The position numbers were made by a program, and so were the translations under genes. Positions 11,608-24,545 of a stretch of 64,000 nt of DNA are shown here, piece after piece; the stretch's first letter is position 1; every line of letters starts with the position of its first letter. Origin of the DNA: Cloeon dipterum (lineage: Eukaryota; Arthropoda; Insecta; Ephemeroptera; Baetidae); contig NC_088787.1 of assembly GCF_949628265.1 (NCBI RefSeq), forward strand, positions 6,872,501 through 6,936,500, written 5' to 3'. The notes beneath the pieces were generated by a model that saw only the letters and a list, made by a program, of their open reading frames with translations, was not told the DNA's origin and did no database searches.

Positions 11608-13836
11608 GAATTGTTGCGAGATTAAAAAATTAAAAGTTTAGGAAATAACAGTTTATTGGTAAGTAAGTCACTTTATACACAATTAAAGAGCTCCAGCTTC
11701 GTTATAAATTTAACCTGAGCTACTGTATTAATTTATCAAAATGGGGTTTGTACATTTTCTCATCAACACACCCGCAGAAAAAAATGGAAAAAAATCACAT
11801 TATCCTTTTCTTGTCCAAATTCCATGGTGTATTTCATCAAAAATTTGTTTCATGCAACAGCTTGCAGCTTGATCGACTCTTGAGGTTTCCTTTGTCTCAG
11901 TGACATATTGCTATCAGGTTCTGAAACTAAAATTAATTCAAATTTGTAGATTATTACGCAATTTTATCTCAAATATAAAATGAACTGCGGTGGCGCAACT
12001 TTTTTATAAATACATTGAAGAGTTTTTCAAGCAATTTGTTTATTTTTCGTTATAAATTTTACAAATCAAACCGAAATATCGTTCAGTACATAGCTATTGG
12101 ACTATTGCAAACTACAAAGAGGGATTTTTAAAGGAAAAATTTTGGTTAGTTTTAATTGTGATTAAAATTACAATTACCAGAAATGACCGTATTAACAAAA
12201 AAGGAGGCGATGGTTGGAACCAAAACCTAATAAATGTCATCATATAGGGTTTAAAAGATAAATCCAAAGGTTTTTTTCATTTCTGTTAGCTGCATTTCGT
12301 TCCGCGTAAAGAATTCAGCGGGTCAAACACATTCCTTGTTAAAATTGGTGAGCTACCTGCTCGTCCGATTTTTGTTCACACAGAGGCTCCTCTATATACT
12401 CCCTTGGGGTATTTGTTTCACAACAAGGAAATAGCGCGCGTGCTTCCTCCCTTATTCAATGATTCTTTTCCCCGACCTAATCTTTGCTGCCTATGGGGGA
12501 TTATTCACGCGATTTCTCTTTGACACCCTCATAACTCTCGGCCTTTTGCCGCTCTTGTCTTTTTTTTTACTAAAATTCCACATAATTTCGGATCACTCCT
12601 GATATTTTTAAATTCACAGCGTATTCTAAATTTCGTTAAATAAATTTCTCTTCACAATTTCTGAATAATTGAAGCCGAGATACAGCAGTTTAAGAGGTTT
12701 TTGAGGCGGAAATACATCAGTTTTCACATTTCTTAGGCGGATATATACCTTTCATTTTTTCCTGTCTCATTGGGCAACAAATTTCCAATACTAGAAAAAA
12801 AACAAAATGCTACCCGCGATTGAAAAAAAAAATTAATTCTAGAAAATTCAAAATGTGAGGAATTTGAAATTTTGTCAGCAGCAAAGTGGTTCAGCATAAA
12901 AACGGTGAAAATATTTTTGGTTTTATCTCACTATAGGAGTCGAGATATTCAGAGTGAAGGTTTTTTTTCAAAATTCCTTTATTCGGAATTGAAAATTTGT
13001 AAAAGCTTTCATTTATTTATTAGTGGAAAGTCCATTTCTCACCCCTGGTGCTGTTCTGTGTATCGTTGAGGTTGACGTCCCTGTATGTCAGCTGATACGC
13101 AACCTCATTATGCTTTGCCGCTAAGGTGCACAGGAATGAAGTTCAACACACGCCATCCACTGAAATTTTAATTTTTTTATTTTATTCTCAAAAGGCCCAA
13201 AATCAAAGGAAATTATGGGAATTCTAAAAACAGCAGTTGCACAAGCTCTTAGTACTCGAAACCTCGAACAGATGGCACCACCGTATACTTTCGTAATAAG
13301 TAAGCAATCGCGAAGACAATAATTATCGCACAGCACTGCATTTAAAAACGATTAGAAACGTGAAAACATTTTCTTTTTAAATTGTTTATAATTTAAATAG
13401 GCTCGTGTTCGCCATTAAAGCGTTTACAAAACTTTAAAAAAATAATGGCGTCATGGTATAATGTGTTAATTACTGTTGTAATTAATTTGAAACTCACAAG
13501 AGTCCATCATGTTTTTCATCATGACGTTTGTTGCGCTTTTAGAGCGCACGGCACCGCATTCGACATATCCAAAGCCGATCTGCATCACTGCAAAAAATCC
13601 GAGTTAAAAAGCCGATGAATTAAAATTAAATTAATAAAAACTCACAGCTGATGAGGAAGCCCAATGAGAACAGATAATAATCGTCGATGACGAATCTGAG
13701 CCCTTCGACATGTTCATGCAGGAGTTTAATTTCGGAGATCATACCCCGAATCACGGATTCCGTAACGTTTCCATTGCTTTGGTTCAACCAGAGAGAGATA
13801 TCCGAATTTTGGAATCCCTCCACTAGAATACAGAAT
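11608..13836 (-). pseudogene. Truncated tandem copy of the Amt ammonium transporter gene
   Basis: Three blocks match the intact gene in order. 11608-12230 matches its 3' flank (14149-14840). 13030-13180 matches the ends of its last exon. 13310-13836 matches the start of exon 4 plus exons 3 and 2. The last exon lacks about 210 internal bases, joined at a GCCGC-like microhomology. All exons between it and exon 4 are missing, and only a stub of exon 4 remains. Exons 2 and 3 are still almost intact with splice sites. About 780 unrelated bases (12240-13017) sit between the 3' flank and the last-exon remnant. The product could not fold as an 11-helix transporter. Confidence 0.88.
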
Positions 13837-14863
13837 TAAGATTCAAGTTTCAAGTTAACGCGGGCGAGACTTGGAAATAAAAGGAAAATTCTTACCGTGA
13901 CTAACAAGCAAAATATTGGCATATTTACTGCATGCGGCAGAGGCAAAGGCGAAGGAGATGATTATCGGCAGAAGTCAGGAGAGCGTCTGCGAAAGCCACC
14001 TCAAAGCTCGGGGGTGGATGTGGCGCTATACTTGGGGTGTCACGTGCCAGTCAGTGATTGGAAAATACAAAGTGGGGCGTGGACGCCAAGCTACTTTAAA
14101 TTCGACAGTCGTTTAAGGGAAAATTATTATTTATTAAATAAATACTAATTGTTGCGAGATTAAAAAATAAAAGAGTTATGACTAGTTTTGGAATTAACAG
14201 TTTATTGGTAATTAAATCACTTTATACATAATTAAAGAGCTCTCCCTTAGTTGTAAATGTAACCTGAGTTACTGTGTTAAATGATCAAAAATGGGGTTTG
14301 TACATTTTCTCTTCAGCACACTCGATCAATTTCTTCATAACTTTCAAATTCACGCGCAGAAACAAATCGCACTCTGCTCCTTCTTCTTCTTGTCCAAATT
14401 CCAGTGTTTCATAAAAAAAAATTTCACGCAACAACTTGCAGCTCGATCGACTCTTGAGGTTTCCTTTGTCTCAGCGACATATTGCTGTCAGGTTCTGAAA
14501 CTAAAATTAATTCAAATTTGTAGATTCAAGTAGAATAATTACGCAATTTTATCTCAAATATAAAATTAACTAAGGTGGTGCAACTTTTTTATAAAGACAT
14601 TGAGGAGTTTTTCAAGCAATTTATTTATTTTTCGTTTGCTTTTTTCGTTATAAATTTTACACATTAAACCGAAATATCGTTCAGTACAGCTATTGGAATA
14701 TTGCAAATTACAAAGAGGGATTTTTAAATGGAAAATGTATCAAAGCTTGCAGATTTTAGCGTTGTCGATAGTCTCAAAAATTGCAATAACAAGAAATGGG
14801 AGCATTTAAACAAAAAAAAAGAGGCGATGGTTGCTACTAAATTTTTCACTTTCATATTTATTA
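13837..14863. other. 3' flank of Amt and spacer to the pseudogene copy
   Basis: 14149-14863 is the 3' flank, probably the 3' UTR, of the Amt gene and is the sequence duplicated at 11608-12230. 13837-14148 holds short plus-strand open frames without splice support or recognisable motifs. Confidence 0.55.
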
Positions 14864-17800
14864 TTAGAAAGTCCATTTCTCACCCCTGGTGCTGTTCTGC
14901 GTGTCATTGAGGTTGACATCCCTGTACGTCAGCTGATAGGCAACCTCATTATGCTTCGCCATATCCACGCCGTTGATTTCGTCTTCAACTGGCACGCGCA
15001 GCACTTCGAACACCTTCAGCAAGTAGAAAATGATGAAAGCACAGCTCATGGACCAGGCCATGATGGAGACCGCGCCGATTGCGTTGACCTTAAAGTTGAA
15101 GAATGCCTGATCGAAGTCTCCGGCCGGAATCGCGTTGTTCCTCAAAATGGGGGTGAACACGCAACCGACAAAGCCGCCGCCAAAGTGTACAGGAATGATG
15201 TTCAACACGTCGTCCACTGAAATTCAATTTTTGCATTTAATTCTCAAACGGACCAAAAACAAAGGAAATTAACTATGGTAATTCTAAAAACAGCAGTTGT
15301 ACAAGCCCTAGTGCTCGAAGCCTCCAACAGATGGCGCCACCGTATACTTTATTAATAAATTTAATTTTAAGGCATAAGGCACTTTCTACTGCGATTTTAG
15401 ACTCCATCCTTCTACTGTGCTCTCTTTTGACGTGCTGAAACCCAAAATCGGTTAAGCCAATCGCCGTAGAGTCGTGGAAAACATTTTTTTTAATTCAAAA
15501 AATCTTTTCCAACGTTTTTACGGCGTATGGCAGGACTGATTTTGGTTTTCAGCACGTCAAAAAGAAAGTTTATTAAGTGAAAAATGCACAGTGGCAGGAT
15601 TGAGTCTGAAATCAAAGCGGAAGTGTTTAAAACTAAATTTTTTAAGTAAGTATACGCTGGCGCCGTCTGTTGGCAGCTTCAAACACTAAGGGCTTGAACA
15701 ATAATTTTTTCCAATTGGCGGACGAGTTGATTTTAAATTTCATTCCACTTTTTAATTAATTAATTCAAATATTAAAAAATACAGGTGATTTCCGAGCCAA
15801 AATTTAAAGCCTGAGAGGATTTTTTAACCATTTGCTAACGATTTTCTGGCCATTAACATTCATTTTTTCATGGTTTTTAGAATTAAAAAATTGCCTTCAA
15901 GGGGTAACCATATGCAGCAATCATAATCCCACATGCATATTATGAAAATGATCTTTCAGAACTGGAAATTAAGCACCATTGCTTCTGGCAAAATATTAAA
16001 AAAAAACATTGTGTTTTGAAGAGGAAATAATTATATTATCAGAGCTAGCTAGTGTATAAATATTTATGATTATCGCGTCTATCTTATTGCGAGCAAAACC
16101 CGAATTTTCCTTAAAACCTGCCTATAGTGATTTTATTACGATTAAAATAGAATCTTACTAGGTGCCAAATTGGATCTTTTCGATAATCAAAGTAGAAAAA
16201 CTCGGAAAAAACAAAATTGGAAGGTTTTCCAGCATTTTTTTCGCGCAAAAGGTAGTAAAAACGCCTATTTTGTGAGGATGAAAAAATAATGATGTTTTGA
16301 ACCTTTTAACACGTGCCAAGAACATGAATAGCTCTGAGCATGGTGGTGGAAAAATTAAACAGAAAATAAGGTTGCTGTGTGATAATTGAAAATTTAACTG
16401 ATAAACATTTGTTTACCTTTGAATCTTCTGGTCATGTGGTGAAGGAGGCAATAGAAAGGGGCTCCGAGACAGCCTGAGATGAAACCAGCCCAAATTTCCA
16501 TCTTGTTAGCGGCACAGCTGCTAATAACCTGCAAGGAAATTAATTTAACAAATTACTCAAAAAATGCCACATTAAATTTATTAAATTAGAGCAAATTGAT
16601 AACAGTAAATAGTCTCTGAATGGGAAAAAATAGTTTTTAATTAGGAAAGAAAACTTACGAGTCCCATGATGCCGCAGTTGGCAGCGTGCATGAAGCTCCA
16701 ATAACCGATGCCCTTGAACGGTTCTTTATTCAAGGCTCCAAGTTTGCTGAGGAAGAGGCCGGTGGTGCTGCAGCCGCACGCGGACAGCAGCGACACGATG
16801 ACCACCTTGGCGGCCAGCTCCACCTTTTCCGGGGTGGAAATCGAGAAGACGGACGCGGCGTTGAAAGACAAGAACGTGGTGAATAAAATCATGGCACCGA
16901 GAGCGCTGATCTGTAATAATAAAAATATACAAATAATTGATTACGAGAAAAACAAATGGGACAAAAACAATCATTAGAATGTGTAACGTCGCAGTGACGT
17001 CAATTTTGTTTATATTCTAACAAACGATAACACTCCATACTGTCACAACGTGATGTAGTTTAAAAAATAATTGAAGGACAAAAAAACTCCACTTACGGGG
17101 GTGCTGTGTCCGCTGAGTCTCTTCCACCTCTCGTCTGGGTCACCGTCGCATTTCTTTTCCTCGAATCTGCAGTAACGCGGCCCGAGAATGATCGCCGCCA
17201 CGATGGCACAGCTGCCGCCGCACAGATGCACGATGCCGCTGCCGCTGAAATCTTCGTAGCCCATCAGCTTGAGCCACCCTTCGTCGTTCCAACCCCAATG
17301 GCACACCACCGGGAACACAAAACCTGGAATAGTTCAAGGTCGTGATTAATTTTAAAACTGTTGCAACAGATTTTAGATAATAATAATAATACAAAAAATT
17401 AAGAAATGAACAATTAAACATATTTGAATTTGACCCTGCGTTTCCGTCAACGCGTTATATAAACGTGTTTTCAATTAGATAATAATTAAAAATCATGTTT
17501 TCAGGCAGTTATAATATATGTCTGTATTTACCTGAGATGACGGAACTGTAAACGAGGTATCCGACGAAGTGGATTCGCTCGGCGACCGTTCCGGACACGA
17601 TGGTGGAGGCAGTGCTGGCGTACGACAGCTCGTAGTACCATTTTCCGTACAATTTGTCCTCGCCGAGCCTGTAGCCGGCCATGTAGGGGTAGTATCCGAT
17701 GAAGGAGTTGCCATAGCCAAAGGCAATCGCGAAGCCAAACAACCAGTAGACAATGCCGCACAGGACTGCATTTAAAAACGATTAGAAACGTGAAAACATT

Positions 17801-18304
17801 TTCTTTTTAAATTGTTTATAATTTAAATAGGCTCGCTTGCCATTAAAGCGTTTACAAACTTTAAAAAAATAATGACGTCATGCTAATGTGTTAATTAGTG
17901 TTGTAATTAATTTGAAACTCACAGGAGTCCATCATGTTTTTCATCATGACGTTTGTGGCGCTTTTAGAGCGCACGGCACCGCATTCAACATATCCGAAGC
18001 CGATCTGCATCACTGCAAAAAATCCGAGTTAAAAACCCGATGAATTAAAATTAAATTAATAAAAAAACTTACAGCTGATGAGGAAGCCCAATGAGAACAG
18101 ATAATAATCGTCGATGACGAATCTGAGCCCTTCGACATGCTCATGGAGGAGTTTTATTTCGGAGATCATACCCCGAATCACGGATTCCGTAACGTTTCCA
18201 TTACTTTGATTGAGCCAGAGAGAAATGTCCGAATTTTGGAATCCCTCCACTAAAACACAGAATTAAGAATATAAGAATCAAGTTAGAATAAGGAAAAACT
18301 TACT
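14864..18304 (-). CDS. Amt: Ammonium transporter, Amt/Mep family
   Basis: Exons (minus): the A at 18304, then 18073-18249, 17923-18012, 17532-17765, 17097-17323, 16659-16910, 16417-16528, 14864-15216; 481 residues, the usual family size. The family conducts ammonium or ammonia through a trimeric membrane channel. Visible hallmarks are [13 protein letters not shown] with the first channel histidine (about His200), VHFGGGFVG with the second (about His375), the helix-rich FGYVECG segment near the N-terminus, and a hydrophilic C-terminal tail of about 50 residues. The start codon is split: the upstream exon ends in A at 18304, and the next begins TGGAGGG, giving A|TG. The frame upstream stays open but has no ATG. 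The last intron contains a large palindrome, and a decayed copy of the gene lies on the 3' side. Confidence 0.93.
15285..15710. repeat. Large imperfect palindrome (foldback element) in the last Amt intron
   Basis: Two arms of about 200 bases face each other around 15494. The left arm contains TTGACGTGCTGAAACC and AACAGATGGCGCCACCGTATAC. The right arm carries their reverse complements in the mirrored order, with scattered mismatches. The outer part of the left arm is also present in the pseudogene copy (13236-13290). It is probably a foldback transposon or an inverted duplication. Confidence 0.8.
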
Positions 18305-21121
18305 CTCGAAGTGTAATGCTAGAAAACTTTCCAATTTCTGAACATATAGGCCTTCCTCGCACCAAAGCCTTCCACAAACTGACTCGCTTATCGGCGCCTC
18401 GCCACGAATATATACACTTTCTGAGCTGAAAGGGAGTGGAATAACTTATTATTGCTTGTTTACAAGCGGACACAAAGGCGCGTATTAAACTTCCTCTAAA
18501 CACTCACTGATTCGGTGTTTTACATTTCTATTTCATTCAAGCGTTCGACTTTTCATGCAAAGGTGAGCACACGCGGAGCAATTGATAAAGGGACATTCGC
18601 TCGTTGGCAGATTCCTCGAGGTTTTGTTTATTAAACTCGAGGAAACGCCGTCATAGCAGTTAAATTCGTAGTAACAACATTCGATTAGCGTATTTTCAAG
18701 ACCCAAAAAATTTAAAAATATAATATGTTTAGTTATTTTTTAGTTTATAGGCAAGGGTGACTCTGGCAATACGGCAATTATACAAAAATATTAATTTTAA
18801 TGTTGCTAGCGACTAATTAAAAATATCCCATACACATTTTAAAAATCATTATAATTATTTTAACTCCCAAATCTAATCAGAAACGCATTAAAAATGGGTA
18901 AAATTTGTAATATGTAAATTGAAACGTCATTTGGCCTATTTTCACACAATTTTTTTCCTTTAAATATATATAGAGCCCGTATTCTTGTAATGATTTAGTA
19001 CATCCTGCCTCTTTTATTAATAAATAAATATTCTTCCTTATCTCCCGTCCCAAAAAAATTAGTTTATTGAAGAAATATTGATAAAAAGTGCATTTGAATA
19101 ATCAGCTAGAAAGTTTGAAATTGGGCAGTTGCCACGAAAAATGTTACACACGCATCGCTGTGATGATTTGTCCAATTAAGCTGATGACTCATCTCATTTC
19201 AACACATTGGAAATTAGGGAGTTCGTTAAATTTTTAATAATTTTAATTATACGATGGTACAAGAAGTTAAATCTAAATTTTGAAAACAGTCACTTTGTTC
19301 GACTGCTTGGGATTCTTGGTGTTTTCAGACGCAAAACTTATATATTTAAAAGGAGATGAGAAAGAATGGAAAGTCTACCTTCCTCATTAGTAATCCATAC
19401 ATATGCGTATTGAAAAAAGGCTGTCATAATATTTTGTTACAATATTATTCTTATTTTAAAAACATCATGATTTCCTCGTTACAGAATGTATTTAAAAATT
19501 TGTGTTGCATTTCCGATTGCAATTGACTGAATTTTCTTGAGCAGGACATTAATTTATGTAGAAATACGGACATTAAACAGCATCGCTAAACATCGAGGAG
19601 TCTGCGTTCTATTTTAGCTCCAAAATTATAACTACATCCTCGTGTGCTCTTGCCTTTATTATTCATTGGCATCTACCAAAAAATTGAAGTTTATATTCAA
19701 ATTTTTTAGCAAACGGAATATTAAAAAAAAAACTTCGAACACAATTTAGGAGAATTATTTTAGTGCTTAACACCAGGGGCCAGATTTGCTCGACGACCAG
19801 GTAAAAAAGCGGCAAATAGAAGCAAGTTTTCGACAAAATTAAAGAATAATTCGTATTGCATGAATGAATTACGCTGATTGGATCAGAATAAAACACACTC
19901 GCCAAACTCGCACAGAAAGCAAAAGACGTAATAAATCATTTCCCCACATTTCGACACCGCGCACATTTTGGATCTGCGAAGTGGGAACCAATTTTAAAGC
20001 GCATCTAGCCCCAGGAGGTGTTTAATTCTTCCAAAATCTAAAATTCGTTGCAAGGTGGCCCCAAGCGCTGTATTTGAGAGCAATTCACCGTAGAGCAAAA
20101 ATTAACAATTAATATACACGCAATCTGCTAGAAAATTGAACCATATTTCGAGATTCAAGAGACTTTTAATAATAATCTACAATCTAAAATCGATTCCCCA
20201 CAAAAATGGGAACAGGTTGCGGATAAGCTATAAATGTAACACCGTGTTTAGCCTTCAGGAAAATTACTCATCTCATTTTTCTTTCTGTATCATGGAAACT
20301 AATAGAAGCCGCCTTTGTGTGTGTCCAAATTGAGTTTTTTTAATTACATTTATGCGTAGACTAATGCAAGAATAATTGAAATTTGGTCTAGCAAAGTTAA
20401 TTATAATTAGAAAATCTCTTAATTGAAAATATGATATTAATATTCACGCTCTATTTTTTGTATTTCTTTTCATTTGTAAAAATATTATTTCCATAATCGT
20501 TTAGTGATAATGTTTTGTAGAAAATTGGAAAATCCTATTTACTTTACTATCTACAAAAGAGGAAAAGGCTAAAAAATTTCCGAGGTTGCTGTTTTAATTT
20601 GTGAGAAAATCGCTACAATCAAGCGGCGAGCACAAAAATCCTCTCTTTTTTCGCACTCCATTTGATAGATCGCGACGAGAGGAATCGAAATCAAGCCTTA
20701 TTGACTGTTTGATTTCGCGAGAATTTTTGCGAAAGTTTTATAGTCGAAAATGTTGAAGTAAAAAAATATTCTTGATTGTTTGGCCAGTATCGAAAATCAA
20801 TAAATTAATTAATTTGCTACTTATTCTTATCGTTTCTTTGGTCATCTCTACAGCCTAACAATTTGGAAAAAATTTTAAACCCCCTGGGCATAAATTGCTA
20901 AAATTTATTACAATTTTAAATTAAAAATGTAAGACTTAACAACAATAACAATTATTATTTTACCTTTGAACTTGATATTTTTAATCAGAATGGCACTCCC
21001 AAACCCATTCGCTGATTAAGAAGGCAGCAAAACAGCTTGATTTGTTGGTCTCTGCCTTGATTGAAATGTGCGGCCAGACTGACAATGAGTGATCAGTGTC
21101 TTATATCTTAACAACCTGCAA
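18305..21121. other. 5' exon of Amt followed by a long AT-rich gap
   Basis: 18305 to about 18450 is the rest of the Amt 5' exon on the minus strand, with a possible acceptor (CCCTTTCAG|CTCAG) near 18424. From 18500 to 21121 I see no splice-supported coding sequence, RNA gene or clear repeat; the longest open frames (19663-19905 and 20136-20333) look like chance. Confidence 0.5.
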
Positions 21122-22983
21122 ACTGCTGTTTAATTCTCGTCTTGCTGTTAATTTTGGCTCTAAACGATGTCAATTGCGGCACGCGGTGAGCAGGAGGATT
21201 GTTCGTCAGAGGTGCGAATCACGCTCGGAAAACGCGTGCGTAAAACTGTTTATTTACTTTTTAATTAAGAAAATCTCATTTTTATCAGGACTAAACCGGA
21301 TTTACTCAGAGCTTCTAGCCCAGGCTAAAGGGGCAGTTTCAGATAATCGGGTCGATATTGAACAAATCCGAGTGCGGCTGGTGACAAACTCGAGGATATA
21401 GACAGAATTTCGATTTATTTTAGGATAAGAGAGCAGCGCTTTGAAATGTGTCGAACTGGAGAAAATCGTTGCTGAATGGAAGCTGGCTTTATTTCACTAG
21501 AGTGAATTCATTTATTTTTCGTTCAATTCAATAGGACGTGCATAGCTTGAGAGGAAAATTGGACTCAGTAGAAAAACAATTATTGTTGTCGCACGTGGAG
21601 CGTAAAATAGAGAAAAAAGCCGAAAATAAAAGCGTAGCAGAGTTTCATCAGCAGGTAAATATATGACTGTTCTAGTGATTTTTAAAAAATTAAATAATAT
21701 TTTTACCCCTTAACATACACTATATACTCTCATAAAAACAATAAGTTTAAAAACATGCCTAAAATATTTTGCATACAAATTCAAAAGACACGATACATTA
21801 TTATTTGTGTTCTATTTATATAAATCATTTCCGTTTAAAGAAAAAGAGGGGAAATCATGCATTTAATTAAATTTTAGCAATCTTTAGGAATAAAATATTC
21901 GGAATTTCAAATAGAAAAAGTCATATTTCGAGTTCTTACGTGCTTTCGGGAAAAAACTTCTAAAATAAAAATATATTTTAGGGAGGGGGAAGGTATCTGA
22001 GCGTATTTAAATTAATTAATTTTAATAAACCAGAGGTGTTTTTCTTTTTAGGTGAATTGCTCAAAATCGTGTAAGTATTAAAGTGTTAAAACGTAATATT
22101 TAGCAGAAAAAGCATATTTTAATTTTGCCTTTACACATGAAGGAAATTTTAATAAACCCAAAAATTTATTTTCTGCTTGTTATTACTGTTTGAATATTTT
22201 CATATTCTCCATTATTTATTATTACAGCAAAACTGGCCCTGGTGACGCTGAACAACGTGACGTACTATTTTCAATCTAGTCCGATGGTTACAAATATAGC
22301 AATTATTATTGTAAATTGCACAAAAAATACGGCGTTTGTCTTGCAGATGAATTGGAATTCAGCAAAGCAGTTTTGCGAAGATCACGGCATGTCGCTGGCT
22401 ACGCCAAACTCGCAAACTGAGCTGACAGCGATGCACAAACATGCAAAAAGTCTGTCTGGTGCGTACACCCTAATACATTCAGTTCAATTGACAGTTGTAT
22501 TAACATTTTAAGGAATCTGGACGTTCAAATTATTTTCCATAAAATATTCGTATAGATTTAATCTGCAGCAAATACGAAAGTTTGATCAATTTCATTATAC
22601 TGTCGTTTTTATTGATGGTTTCAGGACAAATTCAAAAGACTTCTCCTCTTTTAATCATCAAAAATTTATAAAACTAATAAGGCTGCAAGATTGATTACAA
22701 TAGGTCATGCGCGCGATTTGATAATCCGTTAATTTTATTTTCATTTGACACAGCAAGCCTATTAGTGTGGGTGTCAGCATCCAGTGGTTGAACGGCACTG
22801 ACCTTCCCCTCACCAGTGAGCTTTATTTGGTTAAAAGGGTCGCCAGACGAGTACAAGAATGGAAAAATGTGCGTCTATTTCCTCACTTACGCCAATTACG
22901 TTGACAAGTTAGCAGACCACACCTGCAACGCGCAAATGGCTTTCGTTTGCCAACTCAGTGCGAATTGTTGCACTATTCAGTAG
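21122..22983 (+). pseudogene. C-type lectin-like gene remnant
   Basis: Exon-like pieces in family order: a signal-peptide-like stretch (21122-21185, LILVLLLILALNDVNCG) without any in-frame ATG and with a TAA just upstream; a Lys/Glu-rich coiled-coil exon (21535-21654); a 19-base exon (22052-22070); the start of the lectin fold (22228-22286 and 22347-22458, with NWNSAKQFCEDHGMSLATPNS); and a last exon (22754-22983) with WVSASSG, WLNGT and DHTCNAQMAFVCQL. In the last exon WVSASSG, WLNGT and the C-terminal part lie in different frames, so at least two frame breaks exist. Splice sites are still good. Insect C-type lectins of this kind are usually secreted, often with immune roles. It could instead be an assembly error. 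Confidence 0.7.
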
Positions 22984-24545
22984 TGGTCTAGTTCGAGAAA
23001 ATATTTGAAAGTAGTGCTGTTTTTTTGCTGCAAGAAAACTGTATGGTTGATTTGTTCACCTTTCCCTTCAAAATTTTGGTTTTAAAAGATGCATGAGGTT
23101 TCTGATTCCAATAAATATATGGATTTTAAATATGAAATAAAATACATATTTTAAAAAAATTTCAATGACCATATTAAAAAATACAAAATAAAATACATAT
23201 TATGCAGGCATTTATTGTACATAATAAAATATGTATTTTTTGGAGATATGTACCTTTGTTTTTCTGTCATTATCTTTTCTCAAGGAAATAAAAATTAATG
23301 TAGAGATTTGCAAGCCAACAATGAAGAACATTTTTTTGCGTTGTTCACTTTACAGCAAGCAGTGCTGTGCAATTTAGCAACAGTTTATTATCTACAATGT
23401 GCAATAATTAAATTTTAGTGAGGATCCGACTGTCTCCTTATTTTAAATCCTATTTTATTTCAAAACAAAGAGGCCTCATACGTTGTTGGAAAGATATCGG
23501 CGAGAGGAATCTAAATCTGCCAAGGAAATGTGGTCAAAGGCGCTTGAAATTTGAAAATTTTATTTTTACTGAATCTAGGTCCTTTTTTATTATAATTCAA
23601 AATTATAGAACAAATTGTTTATCGATCAACTGCTCATTGCATCCAACAATTCAAACAATTTTCAATTGTCACCATGTATCGATCCACTTTAAATAGTAAC
23701 ATGAGAATTTTTTACAGTTATATTTCCTTAATATATTAGTTTGTGGTATTTTAAGTAAAAGTATTGTGTATTTTTTCACAAAATTTGTCTGTCAAGCCTT
23801 TTATTGTGAACAGCTAGGGAAATGCTGATAACGTATTGCAGTTTTTTTCCTAAGTTTTGCGCTTAAATTTTCAAGGTTTTAGAATTTTACTGCATCATCA
23901 GTGATTCATATGAACCTCCAAGTAAGGTCTTTTTAAATAATTTAATTGCACTCGGAAAGAAAATTGCTAGAAATTTTTTCCGATGCTGAAACAGTTTTTA
24001 AATGGAGCTCAAGACAGTTATGAAATATTCTACATGTAAATTCTCAATCGTAATCATAATATTTTTTAATATCAAAAGAGCATGACATGACGAAAAACAA
24101 AAAATATTATATTGTTACTCCTAAAATCCTAAACTTAAAAACAGTAAGCCATAAAATTATAAGTTGCTATTTTACGCTGTTTAATTTTTATTATTAGAAT
24201 GGTGTTAAAAATACCAGACTCTGTTCATTTCTCTCTCACAAAAAGAAAAAATTTAATATTTCCTTTTATAAAAGAGAATATTATTTATTTTTTTGTGTAT
24301 GCTTTGTTCGCGCGCGCGAGTAGCAAGCCTAAAAAAGAGTTATCGCGGTTCTCCAGCTTCTCACTCGCGGCGTTTGCTTTCGGTTTCGTTTGTTGGGAGA
24401 ACTGTCAAGGTCAGGGTCGATGCACTGGAGCGCCGCGCGCGTCGCCGCGGAACCGCATGAGCTCATCACTTCTCCGCGAGCAGCTGGCAAACCCGCTACT
24501 TGGCTCTCCCGAAACTATTCCATTTTTAAAAATTAATTAGCAAAA
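22984..24545. other. Intergenic gap before the microsomal GST gene
   Basis: Contains a short AT-rich hairpin-forming stretch around 23140-23240, where AAAATACATATT is followed by its complement AATATGTATTTT. Position 24305-24500 is locally GC-rich with CG-rich runs and is the likely promoter of the gene starting at 24546. No gene seen. Confidence 0.5.
23110..23115 (+). promoter_or_regulatory. Polyadenylation signal of the lectin remnant
   Basis: AATAAA about 130 bases after the terminal TAG of the lectin-like exon, on the same strand. Confidence 0.45.

Noticed and set aside
22513-22690. Possible lectin exon starting GIWT after an AAG acceptor
   Set aside because: What follows does not resemble a lectin; the exon at 22754 continues the fold instead, in the same phase.
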